DNA from: Gemmatimonas phototrophica
GTDB taxonomy: Bacteria > Gemmatimonadota > Gemmatimonadetes > Gemmatimonadales > Gemmatimonadaceae
Length of the DNA: 64,000 nt
Direction of reading: 5' to 3'
Assembly: GCF_000695095.2 (NCBI RefSeq)
Contig: NZ_CP011454.1
Location: 2,046,001 to 2,110,000, forward strand
The stretch's first letter is position 1. The number at the start of each line of letters is the position of its first letter. The notes below the pieces were generated by a model. It did not search any database. It worked only from the letters and a program-made list of their open reading frames with translations, and was not told the DNA's origin. Below, in pieces: positions 59,790 to 64,000 of this stretch. Made by a program: the position numbers and the translations under genes.

Positions 59790-61363
59790 GTGAGGCGGGG
59801 GGCGGACGCTCGGCGTTCGTCGTTGGTGCGGGCATTCTGATCAGTCGAGTGGTCGGATTGCTGCGAAACACGGCCTTCGCCTATTTCTTTGGCGCCGGTG
59901 CTGCCTCTGATGCGTACAACGCCGCGTTCAAGATTCCGAATGCGGTGCGCAACCTCCTTGGAGAAGGCACGCTGTCCGCCGCTTTTGTGCCGGTCTACAG
60001 CCGACTGCTTGGGCAGGGAGATGCGGCGGCGGCGCGCGCGCTGGCCAATGCGGTACTGGGCCTGCTGCTGGTCGCCGTGAGCCTGCTGACCTTGGTGGGG
60101 ATTGCTGGAGCGCCCGTGCTTACAGCCGTCTTGGCCCCGGGGTTTGATCACGAGACCCAACAGCTGGCGACGCGCCTCACACGCGTGCTCTTCCCCATGA
60201 CGGGCGTCATGGTGCTGAGCGGATGGTGCCTCGGCATTCAGAATTCACATCGGCGCTTCTTCTGGTCGTATGCGAGTGCGGCTCTCTGGTCCGTAGCCCA
60301 GATCGTCTTGCTCCTCGTTTGGGGGCCACGCGCGCACGATGCGCAGCAACTGTCGCTGTGGTTGGCCTGGGCCACGCTGGCAGGTGCCCTCTTGCAGGTC
60401 GCTGGTCAGATGCCCGAAGTGCTTCGGCTCACCGGTCCCCTGCGCCCTACGCTGAATCGTGCCGCTGAAGGGGTTGGGCAGACGCTGCGCAATATCGTGC
60501 CGGTCGTGACCGCGCTCGGTGTGGTACAGATCTCCGGGTTTGTTGATCTGCAAATCGCGTCGTATCTCCCCGCCGGGGCTGCGACCAACATCACCTATGC
60601 CAACACGCTGGCGCTGTTGCCGGTGAGTCTGTTTGGCGTGTCGGTGGCCGCTGCCTCACTGCCCGAGTTTTCGCGCGACAGCGGGGCGATGGCCTTGGAT
60701 GCGCTGCGTGAGCGCCTGCGCGGTGGCTGGCAGCGCATTCTCTTTTATGTGGTGCCGAGTACCATCGTGTTCATCGTCCTCGGTGATTATTGCGTGGGGG
60801 TGCTTTATCGCGCGGGGCAGTTCGGTGAAGCCGAGCAGCGTGTGGTGCACGCGGTGCTGGCGGGGTATGCCGTCGGGTTGGTGAGTTTCGGATCGGTCAA
60901 GCTGCTGGGCTCGGCGTTCTATGCGCTCCAGGACTATCGCACCCCCCTGCGAGCGTCCGTGGCGAGCATCACGGTGTCGGCGGCGGCGGCCGTGGCCATC
61001 GCCGTGCCCCTGCGCGCGTCACCGTATGCCACCGCCGGCATCGCTCTGGCATCGGCGATGGGATCGTATGTGAATCTGGCCGTGCTCGCGCGTGGACTGC
61101 GCCGGCGACTGGGAACGTTGTACACGCCGTCCATGTGGATGGGAACGCGACGAATCCTCGTGGCCGCGCTCTGTGCCGCCGTGGTCGGTGGGGGCGCGCG
61201 GGTCCTACACACCGCGTTCGCGCCCACGCTGCATGTGAGACTGGCGGCATTCCCCATATTCGCCGCGTTCGCAGTGGCCTACCTGGGCTCGGCGTGGTGG
61301 ATGGGATCGGCGGAAGCGGCGCGGTGGCTGCGACGAGCGCCTCGTGCATCGAGGCACGGGTGA
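59786..61363 (+). CDS. murJ: Lipid II flippase MurJ
   Basis: MurJ flips lipid II across the inner membrane. The 525 aa protein is a MOP-superfamily transporter with about 13-14 TM helices. It has the N-terminal RVVGLLRNTAFAYFFGAGAASDAYNAAFKIPNAVRNLLGEGTLSAAFVPVY signature and central VQISGFVDLQIASYLPAGAA. ATG 59786 overlaps the bshC stop. It adds to murA, murI and pgeF elsewhere in the window. Confidence 0.95.
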   Translation: MSEAGGGRSAFVVGAGILISRVVGLLRNTAFAYFFGAGAASDAYNAAFKIPNAVRNLLGEGTLSAAFVPVYSRLLGQGDAAAARALANAVLGLLLVAVSLLTLVGIAGAPVLTAVLAPGFDHETQQLATRLTRVLFPMTGVMVLSGWCLGIQNSHRRFFWSYASAALWSVAQIVLLLVWGPRAHDAQQLSLWLAWATLAGALLQVAGQMPEVLRLTGPLRPTLNRAAEGVGQTLRNIVPVVTALGVVQISGFVDLQIASYLPAGAATNITYANTLALLPVSLFGVSVAAASLPEFSRDSGAMALDALRERLRGGWQRILFYVVPSTIVFIVLGDYCVGVLYRAGQFGEAEQRVVHAVLAGYAVGLVSFGSVKLLGSAFYALQDYRTPLRASVASITVSAAAAVAIAVPLRASPYATAGIALASAMGSYVNLAVLARGLRRRLGTLYTPSMWMGTRRILVAALCAAVVGGGARVLHTAFAPTLHVRLAAFPIFAAFAVAYLGSAWWMGSAEAARWLRRAPRASRHG

Positions 61364-61372
61364 GGCGCGTAT

Positions 61373-63361
61373 ATGTCCACTAACGAGCAGTCGTCGGGAG
61401 AGATTGTCGCCTCGGTGTCCATCGATGCGCTGCCGATTCCGGACGATGAGTGGACCCGTGCGGCGCTGGCGCGCGGAATGCCACTCGCCGTTGCGCGACG
61501 CCTGCCGCATTTGCCGGAATCGCCCGGGGTGTACTTGTGGAAAGATGCCGACGGAGGTGTGCTGTATGTCGGCAAGGCCAAGCGTCTGCGTTCTCGGGTG
61601 CGCAGTTACTGGGCGCAGGATCACACCACCAGTCCCAAGACCCGCGGGTTGCTGCGCAAGGTGCAGGACCTCGATACCATCGTGGTGCCGAGCGAGGCGC
61701 ATTCGCTCATTCTGGAATCCACGCTAATCAAGGAGTACCGCCCGCGCTTCAACATCGCGTTGCGGGATGACAAGTCGTATCCGTACATCAAGGTCACGGT
61801 GCATGAGCCGTTCCCGCGGGTGCTTGTGACGCGTCGGCTGCAGGACGATGGCGCCCGCTATTTTGGTCCGTATACGGATGTCGGGGCCATGCGGCGGGCG
61901 CTGAATGTGGTCAAGCGCATCTTTACGGTGCGCTCCTGTCATTACGCATTGCCGCGCGAGGCGCCGGAACGACCGTGCCTCGACTATTTCATCAAGCGGT
62001 GCAAAGCGCCGTGTGTCGGCTATCAGGGTACCGGCGAGTATCGCTCGATGATCGACGAGGTCGTGTGGTTCCTCGAGGGGCGCACCGGCGATGTGGTCCG
62101 TCATGTGCGGGAGCGCATGATGGAGGCGTCGGAGCGACTGGACTTTGAGCGCGCCGGCGAATTGCGGGATGCGCTGCGACACCTCGAAAAGATGGAAGAA
62201 CCCACGGTGGTGTTGGAGGTCGAGGGCGGGGATCGTGATGTCGTGGGGTATGCCCGCGATGGCGAGGATGCATGCGTGGTCATCTTGCGCATTCGTGGTG
62301 GCAAGTTGTTGGCACGCGAACACCGACTGCTTGAACACGCCGAGGGAGAGGATGATGGTGCCGTGCTTGGCGCCTCATTGGCCCAGTGGTATCGCATGGC
62401 CGAGGCCCGTGCGGGTGATCTGCTGGTGCCGTTTGATTTCGAAGACCGGGACGTGCTGGAGGCTTCGCTCGAGGGCACGACCATCCGCGTACCCCAGCGG
62501 GGACCACGCCGGGCACTGGTGGACCTGGCGGACAAGAACGCGCAACATCTGCTCGAGGAGTTCAAGCTGGCGTCGCTGGAATCGGAAGAGCGCGCCGCAG
62601 ATCCCGTGTATGAGCTCCAGCGCGAACTGGGATTACCCCGTCTTCCGCGGTCACTGGTGTGCTTTGATATCTCGCACGCGCAAGGCACCGATGTGGTGGC
62701 CAGTGCCGTGTGGTTTGAGAATGCGCGTCCCAAGCGCAGCGAGTACCGCAAGTTCAAGATTCAGATTTTTGAGGGGAATGATGACTTCAAATCCATGCAT
62801 GAGGTGGTCACGCGCTATTTCAGGCGCCGCATGGATGAGGAAAAGCCGCTTCCGGATCTGGCGGTGATTGACGGCGGCAAAGGACAGTTGGGGGCTGCCC
62901 GCGAGGCGCTGACGGCGCTTGGGGTGACCCAGATGGGGCTGATCAGTCTCGCCAAGAAGGATGAAGAAATCTTCCTGCCTGGGCGCAGCGAAAGCGTACG
63001 ATTGCCGCGGCGCTCGCCGGCCTTGCGCATGTTGCAGCAGGCGCGGGATGAGGCGCACCGGTTTGCGGTGACGTTCCAGCGCCAGAAGCGGGCCGCGCGT
63101 ACCATCACGTCGGAGCTGCTGAAGATCCCCGGCATCGGCCCCACCAAACGGCGCGCCTTGCTGCATGTTTTTGGCAGTGTGCAAGGGGTCAAGGAAGCCG
63201 CCCTCGAGGAGATTGCGCGTGTCCCCGGGTTCGGCGAGTCCACCGCGCGCAAAGTGTTACTCTCGCTTGGGGTGGACCTTCCACTCCCCACGGCGGGCGC
63301 TTCTGGTGAAGTGTCCGCCGCCCCACCTGACGATCCGACCCCACCGTCCACCGACGAATGA
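61373..63361 (+). CDS. uvrC: UvrABC excinuclease subunit C
   Basis: UvrC makes both incisions in nucleotide excision repair. The 662 aa protein has the GIY-YIG domain (PGVYLWKDADGGVLYVGKAKRLRSRVRSY, about 48-78), a UVR motif (MMEASERLDFERAGELRDALRHLEKM, about 243-268), the RNase H-like endonuclease region (SLVCFDISHAQGTDVVASAVWF; DLAVIDGGKGQLGAA), and C-terminal helix-hairpin-helix repeats (IPGIGPTKRRALL). A Pro-rich tail of about 30 aa follows. Start ATG 61373 is 9 bases after murJ; its stop overlaps the thrC start. Confidence 0.96.
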   Translation: MSTNEQSSGEIVASVSIDALPIPDDEWTRAALARGMPLAVARRLPHLPESPGVYLWKDADGGVLYVGKAKRLRSRVRSYWAQDHTTSPKTRGLLRKVQDLDTIVVPSEAHSLILESTLIKEYRPRFNIALRDDKSYPYIKVTVHEPFPRVLVTRRLQDDGARYFGPYTDVGAMRRALNVVKRIFTVRSCHYALPREAPERPCLDYFIKRCKAPCVGYQGTGEYRSMIDEVVWFLEGRTGDVVRHVRERMMEASERLDFERAGELRDALRHLEKMEEPTVVLEVEGGDRDVVGYARDGEDACVVILRIRGGKLLAREHRLLEHAEGEDDGAVLGASLAQWYRMAEARAGDLLVPFDFEDRDVLEASLEGTTIRVPQRGPRRALVDLADKNAQHLLEEFKLASLESEERAADPVYELQRELGLPRLPRSLVCFDISHAQGTDVVASAVWFENARPKRSEYRKFKIQIFEGNDDFKSMHEVVTRYFRRRMDEEKPLPDLAVIDGGKGQLGAAREALTALGVTQMGLISLAKKDEEIFLPGRSESVRLPRRSPALRMLQQARDEAHRFAVTFQRQKRAARTITSELLKIPGIGPTKRRALLHVFGSVQGVKEAALEEIARVPGFGESTARKVLLSLGVDLPLPTAGASGEVSAAPPDDPTPPSTDE

Positions 63362-64000
63362 CGACTGCATCCTGGACGCTCCGCTGCTCGGCGTGCGACA
63401 CGCCAGCCGCCCTTGAGCGCGCTTCCCTGTGCGGCGCCTGCGGACAACCGCTGTTTGCCCGTTACGCGCCCGTTGCCACGACGACGGAGCTGCGCCCCCG
63501 GTGGGATATGTGGCGGTATGCGCCCTTCATGCCACTGCTCGAGGGGGAAGCACCGGTCACCCTCGGCGAAGGACTGACGCCGCTGATCGAGTGCCAGCCG
63601 TTGGCCGATGCAGTGGGCGTGCGCCGATTGTGGATCAAGGACGAAGCGCAGAATCCGACGGCCTCGTTCAAGGCGCGTGGTATGAGCGCCGCCGTGACCC
63701 GCGCCCGGGCTGAAGGCTTTCCGGGGTTGGTGGTGCCGACCGCGGGAAACGCCGGTGCGGCCCTGGCGGCCTACGGAGCCGCGGCCGGTATGAAGGTGCG
63801 CGTGTATGCTCCCCGGACGACACCTCGCCCCATTCTCGATACGATCGACGCCATGGGGGCCGAATTGATCCGCATCGACGGCCACATTGGCGACGCGGGA
63901 AAGCTGGCCCTCGCGTATGCCGCAGAATCCGGGTACTTCGCGATTTCGACGTTGCGTGAGCCGTATCGCGTGGAAGGCATGAAGACCATGGGCTTCGAAA
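63358..64000 (+). CDS. thrC: Threonine synthase-like PLP enzyme (3' end outside window)
   Basis: The open frame from ATG 63358 runs to the window edge, giving about 214 residues of the N-terminal part. It begins with a zinc-finger-like segment (RCSACD...CGACGQP), then TLGEGLTPLIE, the PLP-Lys motif NPTASFKARGM, and PTAGNAGAALAAYGAAAGMKVRVY, which match fold-type II threonine synthase with an N-terminal zinc-ribbon domain. A related PLP enzyme such as cysteate synthase is possible. Its ATG overlaps the uvrC stop (ATGA). Confidence 0.8.
   Translation, partial: MTTASWTLRCSACDTPAALERASLCGACGQPLFARYAPVATTTELRPRWDMWRYAPFMPLLEGEAPVTLGEGLTPLIECQPLADAVGVRRLWIKDEAQNPTASFKARGMSAAVTRARAEGFPGLVVPTAGNAGAALAAYGAAAGMKVRVYAPRTTPRPILDTIDAMGAELIRIDGHIGDAGKLALAYAAESGYFAISTLREPYRVEGMKTMGFE

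Overview
The window is about 64 kb of high-G+C chromosomal DNA from a diderm (Gram-negative) bacterium. The 16S rRNA gene, with its short V1 region, the complete lipid A set with an LpxC-FabZ fusion, BshC, and an mcsA-mcsB-clpC unit all point to Gemmatimonadota (a Gemmatimonas-like organism). This is inferred from pattern recognition, not from a database search. Gene density is very high, most genes overlap by 1-4 bases or lie a few bases apart, and there is no sign of phage, transposon, plasmid or CRISPR. It is core-genome sequence.

Layout. 1-6.5 kb: gatA-gatB (tRNA transamidation), two minus-strand membrane or secreted proteins (Zn-dependent phospholipase C-like and DUF948-like), murA with an Asp in place of the catalytic Cys, and pgeF. 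6.5-14.2 kb: a leader with a promoter and a strong hairpin, then the translation/transcription operon rimP-nusA-L7Ae-infB-rbfA-truB-ribF. 14.3-18.3 kb: secD-secF-tatD-ridA. 18.3-25.9 kb: a signal-peptide protein, murI, lpxH (minus strand), a YbgC-type thioesterase, a HEAT-cyclophilin lipoprotein, another lipoprotein, lptE, an HldE-type adenylyltransferase, rph and rdgB. 25.9-32.0 kb: a stable-RNA block with promoter, tRNA-Pro(TGG), tRNA-Arg(TCT), tRNA-Lys(CTT) and terminator, then an rRNA promoter with UP element, boxA, 16S, a tRNA-free spacer with a second boxA, 23S, 5S and terminator.

32.0-36.8 kb: era, a PorV/PorQ-like outer-membrane barrel, a DUF5683-like protein, a GGDDF-type diguanylate cyclase-like protein and a zinc-ribbon protein. 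36.9-45.8 kb: prfB with a canonical programmed +1 frameshift site, lysS, lolC/E-lolD (lipoprotein export), mcsA-mcsB-clpC (protein-arginine phosphorylation and Clp proteolysis) and a strong terminator. 45.9-56.3 kb: an outer-membrane and lipid A biogenesis run, bamA-ompH-lpxD-lpxC/fabZ-lpxA-[Gfo/Idh/MocA]-lpxB-[DUF374 acyltransferase]-lpxK. 56.3-64 kb: glutamate dehydrogenase, rlmH, bshC (bacillithiol), murJ, uvrC and the 5' part of a threonine synthase cut by the window edge.

How the genes work together: much of the window builds the diderm envelope. murA, murI, murJ and pgeF serve peptidoglycan. The lpx genes, the heptose adenylyltransferase and LptE serve LPS. bamA/ompH, lolCDE and secDF serve protein and lipoprotein delivery. 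The other theme is translation: gatAB, rimP to truB, rRNA/tRNA, era, prfB, lysS and rlmH. I found no clear new defence or mobile system. The most notable observations are the MurA Cys-to-Asp change, the unusual lipid A cluster (a possible GnnA-like oxidoreductase and an LpxJ-like acyltransferase), the Mcs-Clp operon without ctsR in a diderm, the attenuator-like rimP leader, and paired boxA-like elements in the rRNA operon.
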